Assembly: GCA_944321685.1 (NCBI GenBank)
Contig: CALUMH010000048.1
Coordinates: forward strand, 1 to 64,000
Reading direction: 5' to 3'
Source of the DNA: an uncultured Muribaculaceae bacterium
Lineage (GTDB): Bacteria; Bacteroidota; Bacteroidia; Bacteroidales; Muribaculaceae
DNA length: 64,000 bases
How positions within the stretch are numbered: the stretch's first letter is position 1; the number at the start of each line of letters is the position of its first letter. The position numbers and the translations under genes were made by a program. Positions 26,104 through 36,260 of this stretch are shown here, piece by piece. The notes below the pieces were generated by a model. It worked only from the letters and a program-made list of their open reading frames with translations. It was not told where the DNA came from and did not search any database.

Positions 26104-27447
26104 ATGGCATTGCAAGGTACAATACTTGTGGTTGATGATAACCGTAACATACTGATATCTCTTAAATATTTGCTTGGCGATGTTTTTGCCAAGGTATTGC
26201 TTGTGGATAATCCCGAATTGCTGCCGTCATTGTTGCGGGAACAGATTGATGTGGTTTTGCTTGACATGAATTTTTCACCCGGATTGAATACGGGCAATGA
26301 GGGGTTGTATTGGTTGAGAGAAATAAAGCGATTGAAACCGCAAGTGCAAGTGGTGTTGTTTACCGCATATGCCGATATTGAACTTGCTGTGGCCGGTATG
26401 AAGGAAGGGGCTTTTGATTTCGTGGTCAAACCGTGGGATAATGCAAGGTTGAAACAAACTTTGACAAACGCATATAAGGTGACCAAAGGTGAGAAACACA
26501 ATATTAAAAATGAAAAGCAGGAACCTGATGCAATGTATTGGGGTCAGTCGCCTGCGATGTACCATATTAAGGAAATTGTGGAGCGAATAAGTGCATCGGA
26601 TGCGAATGTGCTGATTACCGGAGAGAATGGAACGGGGAAAGATATGCTTGCCAGGGAAATACACCGACTGTCGGAACGAAACAATAGGCAATTTGTTGTC
26701 GTGGACATGGGTGCAATTACCGAGTCGTTATTTGAAAGTGAGTTGTTCGGGCACGTTAAAGGATCGTTTACCAATGCTTATACCGACCGCGTGGGGCGAT
26801 TTGAGGCTGCCGATGGTGGAACGCTGTTCCTTGATGAGATAGCAAACCTGCCATATTGTTTGCAGCCAAAATTGTTGACGGCCATCCAAAAACGAAGTTA
26901 TGTAAGAGTTGGCAGCAATGTGCCGCAACCTACCGATATTCGCTTGATTTGCGCCACAAATCGTAACCTTGATAATATGGTGCGGAATGGTGAATTTCGG
27001 GAAGACCTGTTATATCGTATCAACACGATACATTTGCATTTGCCTCCGTTGAGGGAACGAAAGGAAGATATTATAGAGCTTGCCCATAGGTTTGTATGCC
27101 GATATGCAGGGCAATATGGCCGCGGAGATGTGAGGTTGTCGGATAAAGTGTGTGAAATTCTGATAAACCATTCATGGCCCGGAAATATCAGAGAGTTACA
27201 ACATGTGATGGAGAGGGCGGTATTATTATCGGATAATAACGGAACTATCTGTTCGGTGCAAATTCAAGAGAGCCACAATGATGGATTAAAACAAGAAAAT
27301 GACACGATTGTACCTCTTGATGAAATGGAACGGAATATGGTACAAAAAGCCATAATGATGAATAACGGCAACTTGTCGCAAGCTGCCGCACAATTGGGAA
27401 TAACACGGCAAACGCTGTATAACAAGATGAAGCGATATGGGCTTTGA
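26104..27447 (+). CDS. Sigma-54-type response regulator (NtrC/AtoC family)
   Basis: A 447-residue enhancer-binding protein with a receiver (1-125; DD at 11-12, phospho-acceptor D54, Lys K109), a AAA+ central domain (about 145-375; Walker A GENGTGKD at 173-180, Walker B GTLFLDEI at 239-246) and a C-terminal Fis-type helix-turn-helix ([20 protein letters not shown]). The sigma-54 contact loop reads GSFTNA at 220-225 instead of the canonical GAFTGA. The kinase gene overlaps its 3' end by 11 bases. Downstream lies a palindrome and a -24/-12-like site in front of an export operon, its probable target. Confidence 0.93.
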   Translation: MALQGTILVVDDNRNILISLKYLLGDVFAKVLLVDNPELLPSLLREQIDVVLLDMNFSPGLNTGNEGLYWLREIKRLKPQVQVVLFTAYADIELAVAGMKEGAFDFVVKPWDNARLKQTLTNAYKVTKGEKHNIKNEKQEPDAMYWGQSPAMYHIKEIVERISASDANVLITGENGTGKDMLAREIHRLSERNNRQFVVVDMGAITESLFESELFGHVKGSFTNAYTDRVGRFEAADGGTLFLDEIANLPYCLQPKLLTAIQKRSYVRVGSNVPQPTDIRLICATNRNLDNMVRNGEFREDLLYRINTIHLHLPPLRERKEDIIELAHRFVCRYAGQYGRGDVRLSDKVCEILINHSWPGNIRELQHVMERAVLLSDNNGTICSVQIQESHNDGLKQENDTIVPLDEMERNMVQKAIMMNNGNLSQAAAQLGITRQTLYNKMKRYGL

Positions 27448-28744
27448 TAAGATTGCATATTCGTTACCGGTTCGTGCGGCACTATTGTTATGCGGTGGTG
27501 CTTTGATTGCCGGTGGGGTGGCCAAGTGGGGCGATTTTTTTATTGTAATCGGTGTCATTCTTGTGTTGGTTGCCATAGCGCTTATGTTTAAAGTTTACAG
27601 GACAATGCAAGAAAACAGCCGCTTAATGCTCGAAGCGGTGAAAAACGGCGACAATTCGTTTAAGTTGAATGAAAAAGGTATATATTCCTATGAAAGGATA
27701 TTACAAATAACATTGAATGAGTTTGGTGAAATAATGGGGCGGCAAAAACTGATAATGGAGCAACGTGAACAGTTTTTCGGCATGATTTTGACGAATGTGA
27801 CTACAGGTGTTGTTGTTCTTGACAAGGATAATAAAATCATTCAAACAAATCCTGTTGCATCCAAGTTGCTACATTTGCCATTGTTTTATTCATTGAAACA
27901 GTTGGAACGTCATGACATTAATCTTCCGGAAATGTTGAGTGCCATGAAAAATGGGGAGCGGTTGCAGGTGGATTTTACAACTTCCACAGGAGAAGTGCAT
28001 TTGTTGGTGAAAGCGGCTGAAATGGTACTTGGCAACGAGCAGGTGAAGATACTTGCCATTAGTGATATTAAAAATGAGCTTGATGCAAAAGAACTTGAAA
28101 CTTGGATAAAACTTACCCGGATATTGACACATGAAATAATGAATTCGGTGGCTCCGATAGCATCGCTGAGTGCCACTTTCCTTGACAAAGCAGAAATTAA
28201 GAATAGCAATATTTATGAAGGAATGCAAGCTATTCATGACACTGCTGCCGGCCTTGTTTCATTTGTTGATAATTACCGTGTGATTTCCACGTTACAAAAG
28301 CCTGCACCGAAACCATTTTATTTGTCGGAGATGGTAGAAAGTATTAATAATTTGAATTTTATACCGGCAAAAATAGAATTCTCATGCAGGATAGAGCCAC
28401 AAGACCTGATGATTTATGCCGACCCTAATTTAATAAGACAAGTATTGATTAACATATTGAAAAACGCAGTACAGGCAATAGGGGATAATTCTGGTAAAAT
28501 ACATATTAATGCACATACTCTGTCAACCGGACATATATATGTCTATATCAGTAATGATGGTCCTATAGTCCCCGTCGATGTCGCAGAGACGATTTTTATG
28601 CCATTTTTCACGACACGGAAAGACGGTAACGGCATAGGCTTGTCGTTGTCGCGACAAATTATGAAATTAAGTGGCGGCAGTATAAGTCTGCTTGATGCCG
28701 GAACCAATGGTTGGAATACGACTTTCTTGCTTGAATTTGAATAA
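27437..28744 (+). CDS. Sensor histidine kinase, NtrY-like
   Basis: A 435-residue membrane kinase. Two closely spaced helices (about 10-27 and 30-50) leave almost no periplasmic loop, so it probably senses an intramembrane or cytoplasmic cue. A PAS-like region follows (about 110-215, starting near FGMILTNVTTGVVVLDKDNKII). The H-box is LTHEIMNSVAPI with His 232, and the ATPase domain has NILKNAVQAIGD, SNDGP and DGNGIGLSLSRQI. It overlaps the response-regulator gene by 11 bases, so the pair is translationally coupled. Such NtrB/NtrY-type kinases usually phosphorylate a sigma-54 activator. Confidence 0.9.
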   Translation: MGFDKIAYSLPVRAALLLCGGALIAGGVAKWGDFFIVIGVILVLVAIALMFKVYRTMQENSRLMLEAVKNGDNSFKLNEKGIYSYERILQITLNEFGEIMGRQKLIMEQREQFFGMILTNVTTGVVVLDKDNKIIQTNPVASKLLHLPLFYSLKQLERHDINLPEMLSAMKNGERLQVDFTTSTGEVHLLVKAAEMVLGNEQVKILAISDIKNELDAKELETWIKLTRILTHEIMNSVAPIASLSATFLDKAEIKNSNIYEGMQAIHDTAAGLVSFVDNYRVISTLQKPAPKPFYLSEMVESINNLNFIPAKIEFSCRIEPQDLMIYADPNLIRQVLINILKNAVQAIGDNSGKIHINAHTLSTGHIYVYISNDGPIVPVDVAETIFMPFFTTRKDGNGIGLSLSRQIMKLSGGSISLLDAGTNGWNTTFLLEFE

Positions 28745-28748
28745 CCGA

Positions 28749-28788
28749 GTGTAAAATAATTTGACATCGATGTCTAAATTTTTTACAC
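28749..28788. promoter_or_regulatory. 40-bp palindrome, candidate enhancer (UAS) for the sigma-54 regulator
   Basis: The two 20-base halves pair at 17 of 20 positions. The perfect 12-bp centre is GACATCGATGTC (28763-28774) and the ends are GTGTAAAA and TTTTACAC. It starts 4 bases after the kinase stop codon, and its centre is about 73 bp upstream of a -24/-12-like element. This is the placement expected of a binding site for the Fis-type domain of the adjacent regulator. A role as a transcription terminator is possible but less fitting. Confidence 0.6.
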
Positions 28789-28839
28789 ATTTGCTTAATG
28801 TGGTTGTTGTATATTGTTGGTAATGAGCGTGTTGTGTTT

Positions 28840-28855
28840 TTGGCTTGATGTTTGA
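28840..28855 (+). promoter_or_regulatory. Sigma-54-like -24/-12 promoter of the export operon
   Basis: TTGGC (28840-28844) and TTGA (28852-28855) give GG-N10-GA, one base short of the GG-N10-GC rule. The predicted start is about 21 bases before the TolC-like gene. The upstream palindrome and adjacent sigma-54 regulator support the call. Confidence 0.5.
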
Positions 28856-28887
28856 ATATATTATAGCAGAAACATAATATTATACCA

Positions 28888-30243
28888 ATGAGAATGAGTT
28901 TAACCACATTATGGAATTTAACGGCATTATGTTTTTCTGCTGCAAGTTTACAACTTCATGCACAAGAAGTGTGGAGTGTGGATCGATGCATGGCATATGC
29001 GGTGGAACATAACCGCACGGTGCGGCAACGCAGTTATGAAGTGGATAATTACAAAATCGACCGTATGAATGCCATAGGTAGTTTCTTGCCGGGAATTAGC
29101 GGGGGATCTTCGTTGCAATACAGTTGGGGACGTTCGGTCGATCCGGAAACCAATACCTATAACAATATTTCTACGTTTAATAATTCGTATTCGCTTGAAG
29201 CCTCGTTGACCATCTTTAATGGAGGCAACCTGGTTAACCAATTGCGACGGTCGAAGGCCGCTGAATTGATGGGAAAAGCTGCATTGCAGGTGGAACAAGA
29301 CAATACGGCTATCGAAACTTTCCAGGCATATATTGATGCGTTATATTATTATGGGTCGGTGAAACTTGCTCGGGAAAAAGTGGCAGAAAGTGATTCGTTG
29401 TTGCGCAAGACTCGTCGGCAAGAAGAACTTGGATTGAAAGGAATGGCAGACGTTGCACAGATAGAGGCACAATATGCCACTGATGATTATACGTTAACCA
29501 ATCAAATTAACTTGTATGAAGCGGCAATGCTTGCATTGAAACAGCAAATGAATTATCCGCTTGATAACCCCTTGATGCTCGACACGGTGTTGCTTGAGAC
29601 TAATGCCATCGATTTATCGTTGATGCCGGATGATACTTCCAATGAGATATTCGGAGTGGCTCTTGATTGTAATCCCACTTTACGGCAATCTCATTATAAC
29701 AGGGAAGTTTATAAGTTGGATATGAAACGGTCATGGGCAAATGTGTTACCTACCGTTTCATTGTTTGCCGGTATAAATTCATCATATTACAAGGAGTTGA
29801 ATGTAACCGGATATGCTGATTTTTGGCAGCAATTGCAGAACAATTTCGGACAGTATGTGGGTATGCGCATAAGCATACCGCTGTTTAATGGTTTTTCACG
29901 GGTGAATTCTGTGCGCAAGGCAAAAAACAATTACCGTATTGCAAGCGAACAATACGAGGCACAAAAAGAGGAACTGCAGAAACTTGTGGCTCAGGCCGTG
30001 CTTGACCGTAACGGTTTCTTAAAAGAGAGCATACAAATGGAAAAGAAAGTACATTCCGATTCGATAGCTTATCATGTGACGAAGCGTAAATATGAAGAGG
30101 GGCTTATGACTTCGCTCGATGTGCAAACGAGTGCCTCGGCATTGCTTGAAAGTAAAGTAACGCTGTTGCGCAGTAAGTTGTCGTATGTGTTAAAATGCCG
30201 GCTTGTGGACTATTACAAAGGAAATAATATTATCAAAGATTAA
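28888..30243 (+). CDS. TolC-family outer-membrane efflux protein
   Basis: A 451-residue outer-membrane channel subunit. The signal peptide (about 1-25) ends in LHAQ. The mature protein consists of long alpha-helical, coiled-coil-like segments typical of the two OEP repeats (about 35-230 and 240-445). It is the first gene of a five-gene exporter operon: TolC, HlyD-type adaptor, two MacB-like permeases and the ATPase. It would form the outer-membrane exit duct. The cargo is unknown; MacAB-TolC type systems move peptides, lipids or antibiotics. Confidence 0.9.
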   Translation: MRMSLTTLWNLTALCFSAASLQLHAQEVWSVDRCMAYAVEHNRTVRQRSYEVDNYKIDRMNAIGSFLPGISGGSSLQYSWGRSVDPETNTYNNISTFNNSYSLEASLTIFNGGNLVNQLRRSKAAELMGKAALQVEQDNTAIETFQAYIDALYYYGSVKLAREKVAESDSLLRKTRRQEELGLKGMADVAQIEAQYATDDYTLTNQINLYEAAMLALKQQMNYPLDNPLMLDTVLLETNAIDLSLMPDDTSNEIFGVALDCNPTLRQSHYNREVYKLDMKRSWANVLPTVSLFAGINSSYYKELNVTGYADFWQQLQNNFGQYVGMRISIPLFNGFSRVNSVRKAKNNYRIASEQYEAQKEELQKLVAQAVLDRNGFLKESIQMEKKVHSDSIAYHVTKRKYEEGLMTSLDVQTSASALLESKVTLLRSKLSYVLKCRLVDYYKGNNIIKD

Positions 30244-30260
30244 AAGAACAGGAAAATACT

Positions 30261-31511
30261 ATGGATATACAAATCGAGAAAAAGCGAGGATTGCAGAAAC
30301 GTCATGTAATTTACATAGCTGTGGCTGTCGTTATGTTGTTGCTTGTGTTGTGGATCTTTTTTAATCCATATGTGGCGACACAAAACGTTGAGGCCAAGTC
30401 GATAACCGTAACTGATGTTGTTTATGGCGAATTCAGTGATTATGTGAGGCTTAACGGGCAGGTGAAACCGATATCGGTGGTGCAGATAAGTCCTGAAGAA
30501 GGGGGAATAGTCCGTGAAAAAGTGGTAGAAGAAGGTGAGTTTGTAAAAAGGGGGGATGTTATATTGCGATTGAGCAATTCCAACCTCGACTTGCAAATAC
30601 TCAATGCCGAGTCGGAGCTTGCCGAAAAACAAAATTTGCTGCGTAATACTCAGGTAACCATGCAACAAGATAAGTTGAATAATGAAACAGAACAAGTGCA
30701 ACTTGAAATAGATACTCGGCGTAAACGTCGCACGTATGAACAATATGAGCGTCTGTATGACGAAAAATTGATAAGTCGTGAAGAATATTTGCAAGCCTGT
30801 GAAGATTACGAGATGGCCAAAAAGAAGCATAGCCTTGTAAATGAAAGATTGGTGCAGGATTCCATCTATCGCACGATACAAATGGATCAAATGGAAGAAA
30901 ATCTTGATAATATGCGACAGAATGTGTTGCTGATACGAGAGCGAAAGAGTAAACTTGATGTACGTGCCACTATTGATGGCGAATTGGGTTTGCTTGATGT
31001 AGAACTGGGGCAAAACATTGCTGCCGGACAAATGGTTGGGCAAATTAATGATTTGTCGGGTGTAAAAATAGAGGCTTATATCGACGAGCATTACATAGAC
31101 CGTGTTTCAACCGGTCTGTCGGCTGCACTTGACCGCCAAGGGAGCCGTTTCAGCCTAAAGGTGCGCAAGGTGTATCCCGAAGTGCGTGACGGACGATTTC
31201 GCACCGACCTCGTGTTTGATGGAGAATTGCCCGATAATGTTAGGATAGGGCAGACTTATTATATAGACCTTCAACTTGGGGAATCTACCGAAAGTGTACT
31301 TGTTCCTAAAGGAACTTTTTTCCAAACCACAGGTGGACGATGGATATTTGTGGTTGACAAAGATGGCGGCAAGGCATATCGCCGCGAAATACGCATAGGC
31401 CGACAAAATCCACAATATTATGAAGTACTTGACGGGCTTGAAAAAGGTGAGCGGGTAATTGTGTCGGGATATGAGAGTTTTAAGGATAAGGATGTTCTGA
31501 TTTTAGATTGA
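30261..31511 (+). CDS. HlyD/MacA-family periplasmic adaptor
   Basis: A 416-residue membrane-fusion protein. One N-terminal helix (about 14-34) anchors it in the inner membrane. A barrel-sandwich (lipoyl-like) domain flanks a long coiled-coil hairpin (about 105-230, with EQVQLEIDTRRKRRTYEQYE and the second strand MEENLDNMRQN), followed by beta-barrel and membrane-proximal domains to the C-terminus (GLEKGERVIVSGYESF). It bridges the ABC permeases and the TolC-like protein. It is 17 bases downstream of tolC and 7 bases before the first permease, so cotranscription is certain in practice. Confidence 0.9.
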   Translation: MDIQIEKKRGLQKRHVIYIAVAVVMLLLVLWIFFNPYVATQNVEAKSITVTDVVYGEFSDYVRLNGQVKPISVVQISPEEGGIVREKVVEEGEFVKRGDVILRLSNSNLDLQILNAESELAEKQNLLRNTQVTMQQDKLNNETEQVQLEIDTRRKRRTYEQYERLYDEKLISREEYLQACEDYEMAKKKHSLVNERLVQDSIYRTIQMDQMEENLDNMRQNVLLIRERKSKLDVRATIDGELGLLDVELGQNIAAGQMVGQINDLSGVKIEAYIDEHYIDRVSTGLSAALDRQGSRFSLKVRKVYPEVRDGRFRTDLVFDGELPDNVRIGQTYYIDLQLGESTESVLVPKGTFFQTTGGRWIFVVDKDGGKAYRREIRIGRQNPQYYEVLDGLEKGERVIVSGYESFKDKDVLILD

Positions 31512-31518
31512 TATTGTC

Positions 31519-33861
31519 ATGAAAGGATTTAAGACATATTTTACATTTCTCAGTCGTAACAAGATGTTCACTGTTATCAATGTTACGGGGCTTGCAGTGT
31601 CGTTTATGTTCATCCTGCTGATCGCAGATATGGTTACACGACAACTCTCGGTGGATAGCGATGTGCCGGATGCCGACCGTATCTTTATTTTCGCATCCAA
31701 TAGTAATGCGTTAGGGCATTATCAGCTTGGGCTGAAATTCCAAGACCGATATCCCGAAATAGAAGATTGGTGCGCGTATGGTGGGATACAGGAATTGCTA
31801 TGCCGATCGGTTGGTGACCAAGAAATGTTGATGGGCGTAAGTTTCGTAAAGAAAAATTATTTTGACTTTTTCGGACATCCTCTTTTGGAAGGTCGGGCAA
31901 TTGATGCACTTGTGTCGGATAATAATGTAGTGCTTACGCGGTCGGCGGCATACAGTCTATTCGGCAATGAGCCGGTAATGGGAAAGAATATTGAAATATC
32001 GGGTATGTCGTTTGTCGTGAACGGTGTGGTAGAAGATGTCGATAATTCTATTTTCCCGAATGTAATAGGCATATTTGTTCCTATCGAAAACATTAAGCAT
32101 TTCAATTATAGTGCTGACATTAATGACACGAATATGGGTAATGCTGGTTCTGCAATGGTGTTTTTCAAATATGTGGAAGGTTTCGATCCTTCTGAAAAAA
32201 AGAGGGATATGGAAAACTATGTTAAGGAATTCTTTTGGATTTATCAATATGGCAATGCACACGGTGTGCAAATGATGCCTATGCGTGATTTTTATTTTTC
32301 CAAAATCACAGCGTGGCTCGGTGTTATGCAATATGATTTCGAGAAGGTGATTGTATTCTTTATAACAGGTATTATAATTTTGTTAATGGCCATTGGCAAT
32401 TATGTGAGCATGAGTGTGGCGCAAACAGTATATCGGGCTAAAGAGATGGCGACTCGCCGCTTGCTTGGTTCCTCGCGAGGCAGCGTGTTTTGGAGAATGA
32501 TCGAAGAATCGCTGTTCATGACGGTAGTCGCATTCTTTATAGGTTTATTGCTGGCAAAAGCGGCTGAGCCATATGCCATGGAATTGCTTGGAGTACGACT
32601 TGATATTTTAGGTGATTTTACTTGGATTACGATTGCTTGTTGGTTGGCGTTTGTATTGTTGTTGTCGTTTGTTGCCGGGTTTGTACCGGCATCGATACTG
32701 TCGGGTTATAATCCTCTTGATGTCGAAAAAGGAACATTCCGCCGCAAAACCAAGATGGTGTATTTGAGAGCACTTAATGTTTTGCAGAGTGGCCTTACCA
32801 TAGCATTGCTTGCTTGTTCCATATATTTGGGAATTCAAATATATAGTGTGCTTAATGCCCCTCTCGGTTATAATTACGGTAACGTGCTTGTGTGTCCTAC
32901 AACTAATATAATGGACAATTTGACAACGTTCAGGAGCGAGGTGAAAAAATTGCCGTTTGTGAGAAATGTATCGTTTACGCAGGGTACCCCGAATGACGGT
33001 GGAAACAACAATACGACAAGGATACAATCGGGAGATTCGGCGGTTACTTTCAGTTTTCAGACATTTCGGGCCGATTCCTCGTTTTTGAAAATCTTTGATA
33101 TTCAAATCACCGAAGATCGCCGTTTGGCCGATAGTTGGCAGTCGGTGTATATCAGTGACGATGCCTACAATGACCTGGAAAAATTAGATGCAAATACAGA
33201 AAAATTACCATTAAGCAAGTATAAAAATATAGCAGGTCGATTTAAGGATTTCAAGATTAGATCGATATTGCAATAAGCAAAACATCCGTTGCTGATGCAA
33301 ATATGTCCTTCCGACAGCATATGGCCATGGCAAGTGCTGGTGGAAGTGGAGGATGGTGACTTGGAATATTACAAGCAGCAGATAGATAATTTATTAGTGC
33401 AAATATATCAAATGTCCGGCTTTGACACGGAATGGTATGACGAAATGATGACTGATACCTATCGCGACATAATAAATATGAACAAAATCATAATTATCTT
33501 TACTTGTGTTGCTTTACTTGTTTCGCTGCTTGGATTGACGGCGATGAACATATATATGATTTCGCAGCGTAAGCGCGACATTGCCGTGCGTAAGGTGTTT
33601 GGGTCAACAGCAAAGATAGAGATAGCGTCACTAATGCGTTATTCATTGATGTCGGTAGTAATAAGTCTTGCGATAGCAATTCCGTTGTCGATTGTAGGAA
33701 TGATTAAAATTTATGATTTTGTCCCATATGGTGATATCCCGACGTGGTGGATCCCGATTGTTGCATTTGCAATAGTAGTTGTTGTATCGCTTTTGTCGGT
33801 TTACCTGATAGGGCGCAAAGCTGCCAATGAGAATCCAATAGAAAATATAAAGACAGAATAA
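31519..33861 (+). pseudogene. MacB/FtsX-like ABC permease interrupted by an in-frame stop
   Basis: The reading frame encodes a permease of 780 residues, close in length to its 791-residue paralogue just downstream. It carries one TAA at 33274-33276 (codon 586). The frame does not shift: the 194 codons after the stop (AKHPLLMQICPSD onward) continue the paralogue alignment to its end. The part before the stop has a MacB-type helix near 20-40, a large periplasmic domain, and three helices around 275-400. The last membrane helices lie after the stop (about 655-775). A point mutation of a sense codon such as GAA to TAA, readthrough, or a sequencing error would all explain it. Confidence 0.8.
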
Positions 33862-33863
33862 AT

Positions 33864-36239
33864 ATGAAAGATTTTAAGACATATTTCACGTTTCTCAGTC
33901 GGAACAAGATGTTTACGACAATTAATGTTGCCGGGCTTGCGGTGTCGTTTATGTTCATATTGCTGATTGCCGATATGGTTACACGGCAACTTACAGTGGA
34001 CAGAGATGTACGTGATGCCGACCGCATCTATATGTACACCACGGGTAAAGATGTGTTTGGACATTATAACCTCGGACAACGATTTCAAGACCGTTTTCCC
34101 GAAATTGAAGACTGGTGTGCATTTGCCAAGTGCGCTGAATTGGAATGTAATTTAGAGGATATGCAAACGATTGTGGCACATACGGCTTTTGTGAAAGACA
34201 ATTTTTTTGATTTTTTTGGATACAAAATTATAGAAGGTGATGCCAAAACTATGTTGTCGGCTGATAACAATATTGTGCTTACACGTTCAGGTGCAATAAA
34301 GTTTTTCGGAACAGAAAAAGTTGTGGGAAAGATGTTAAATTTACAATTCCCGACCACACATAAGTCAGGTACGTTTACAGTTACAAGTGTTGTTGAAGAT
34401 ATCGATAATTCGATATTTCCAGATGGAATTGAAGCTTTTGTGCCGATTGAACAGGTTGTTAATTATGATTCGTCAATGGATGTACGTGATGCAATAATGG
34501 AAAATGCTGCATCGGCAATCTTGTTTTTTAAATTTCCGAAAGACTATGATCCGACAACCAAGCAAGACGAAATTTTGGAATTGTTAAAAGAGTGTTTTTG
34601 GCCATACATTTATGGCGTCGTGGATTCTGTACAGATGATTAATATGCACGATTTTTATTATTCATCGGTTCCGACAATTTATGCAAGTGAACACTTGAAA
34701 CAATATGATTTTGTTAAAGTTTTGGCTTTTTTGGCGGCAGGCATTATAATTTTGCTAATGTCGGTGTTTAATTATATAAGCATGAGTGCAGCACAAACCT
34801 CTTATCGGGCAAAAGAGATGGCAACTCGTCGATTGCTCGGCTCTTATCGTGGCGATGTATTTTGGCGAATGATATTGGAAGCACTGTTTTTGACCATAAT
34901 TGCTTTTTTAATCGGATTATTGCTTGCCAAGGTAACCGAGCCGTATGCCATGGATGTGTTGGGTGTGAAACTCAACGTGATAGGTGATTTTACATGGCTC
35001 ACTTCAATATGCTGGCTGGTATTCTTGATTTTACTGTCGTTTTTTGCAGGACTTGTTCCGGCTTCAATATTGTCGAATTACAATCCGCTTGATGTGGTAA
35101 AAGGTACATTCCGTCGCAAAACCAAGATGGTGTATCTGCGAGTGTTAAACGTAGTGCAAAGCGGACTTACAATAGCATTGATATCATGTTCCATATATTT
35201 TGGGGTGAAGTTAAATGTGGTGTTAAATGCACCACTTGGTTATGAATATGGCAATGTGCTGTGCTATAAAAATAATGGCACGCTTGAACAATTGCAGACT
35301 TTTAGAAGCGAAGTCGAAAAATTGCCATATGTGAAGAATGTGTCTTTTACTTCAGGTACCCCGATATATGGAGGTGAAGGTTCGGCGATGGCAATAGCGA
35401 CAAGTGACACCACGGTAATGGAAATGTATCGTATTTTTGAAGTTGATTCGGCATTTTTTAAGGTGTTCAATATCAAAATTCTTGAAGACTGCAGACTTGC
35501 CAATTTGGCAAATTCTTATTACATGAGTGAAAGCACTATGGAACGCTATAAACGATTTAACCTTGGAATTGACAGGTTCAGATATGCGGGTGGTAGTGTT
35601 GATATTGCTGGGGTATTTAATGATTTCCAACTTGAATCGGTGCTTATGGACAATATGTTTGCCAATATATTGATACGAGTCAAGGACAAGGATAAGATTG
35701 TGCCACATATGATATTGGTGGATATAGAACCAGGCGACTTAGTAAATTATAAACAGAAAATTGATAAATTATATGAGGACATAGTAAAGCCGATAGGCTT
35801 TGAATCGATTTGGTATAGCGATATGATGCTGGATCAGTATAAAGGAGTGATAGACTTTAATAAAATATTGGTTGCATTCACTATTGCTGCACTCATAATA
35901 TCGCTGTTAGGCCTGATTGCCATGAATATTTATATGATTTCGCAACGAAAACGTGACATAGCTGTGCGCAGGGTGTTTGGTGCGACTGCAAAAAACGAAC
36001 AAATAAGGCTTATGCGTTTTTCTATGCAATCGATAGCTTTTAGCCTGGTTGTGGCGTTGCCGTTATTGTGGATAGGATTTAAAATGATTAACGACCTTAT
36101 TTCATATGGAGATATCCCGACGTGGTGGATCCCGATTGTTGCATTTGCCATTGTGGTTGTGGTGTCGCTCTTGTCGGTTTATTTGATAGGCCGTAAAGCT
36201 GCCAATGAGAATCCAATAGAAAATATTAAAACAGAATAA
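33864..36239 (+). CDS. MacB/FtsX-like ABC transporter permease
   Basis: An intact 791-residue permease with the MacB layout. An N-terminal helix at about 18-40 precedes a large extracytoplasmic domain (about 45-280). Three helices follow (about 285-400) around the coupling segment AAQTSYRAKEMATRRLLGS. A second extracytoplasmic domain then leads to a final set of helices, with a similar RKRDIAVRRVFGA coupling motif near 695. It begins 2 bases after the upstream paralogue, with which it shares near-identical N- and C-terminal ends. It has no ATP-binding domain of its own; the ATPase is the next gene. Confidence 0.92.
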   Translation: MKDFKTYFTFLSRNKMFTTINVAGLAVSFMFILLIADMVTRQLTVDRDVRDADRIYMYTTGKDVFGHYNLGQRFQDRFPEIEDWCAFAKCAELECNLEDMQTIVAHTAFVKDNFFDFFGYKIIEGDAKTMLSADNNIVLTRSGAIKFFGTEKVVGKMLNLQFPTTHKSGTFTVTSVVEDIDNSIFPDGIEAFVPIEQVVNYDSSMDVRDAIMENAASAILFFKFPKDYDPTTKQDEILELLKECFWPYIYGVVDSVQMINMHDFYYSSVPTIYASEHLKQYDFVKVLAFLAAGIIILLMSVFNYISMSAAQTSYRAKEMATRRLLGSYRGDVFWRMILEALFLTIIAFLIGLLLAKVTEPYAMDVLGVKLNVIGDFTWLTSICWLVFLILLSFFAGLVPASILSNYNPLDVVKGTFRRKTKMVYLRVLNVVQSGLTIALISCSIYFGVKLNVVLNAPLGYEYGNVLCYKNNGTLEQLQTFRSEVEKLPYVKNVSFTSGTPIYGGEGSAMAIATSDTTVMEMYRIFEVDSAFFKVFNIKILEDCRLANLANSYYMSESTMERYKRFNLGIDRFRYAGGSVDIAGVFNDFQLESVLMDNMFANILIRVKDKDKIVPHMILVDIEPGDLVNYKQKIDKLYEDIVKPIGFESIWYSDMMLDQYKGVIDFNKILVAFTIAALIISLLGLIAMNIYMISQRKRDIAVRRVFGATAKNEQIRLMRFSMQSIAFSLVVALPLLWIGFKMINDLISYGDIPTWWIPIVAFAIVVVVSLLSVYLIGRKAANENPIENIKTE

Positions 36240-36260
36240 TTAACAATAAAATAGATAATT

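Noticed and set aside
30240-31091. A 283-codon minus-strand frame inside the HlyD-type adaptor gene.
   Set aside because: It is a shadow frame rich in Ile, Phe and His, antisense to a well-supported gene.
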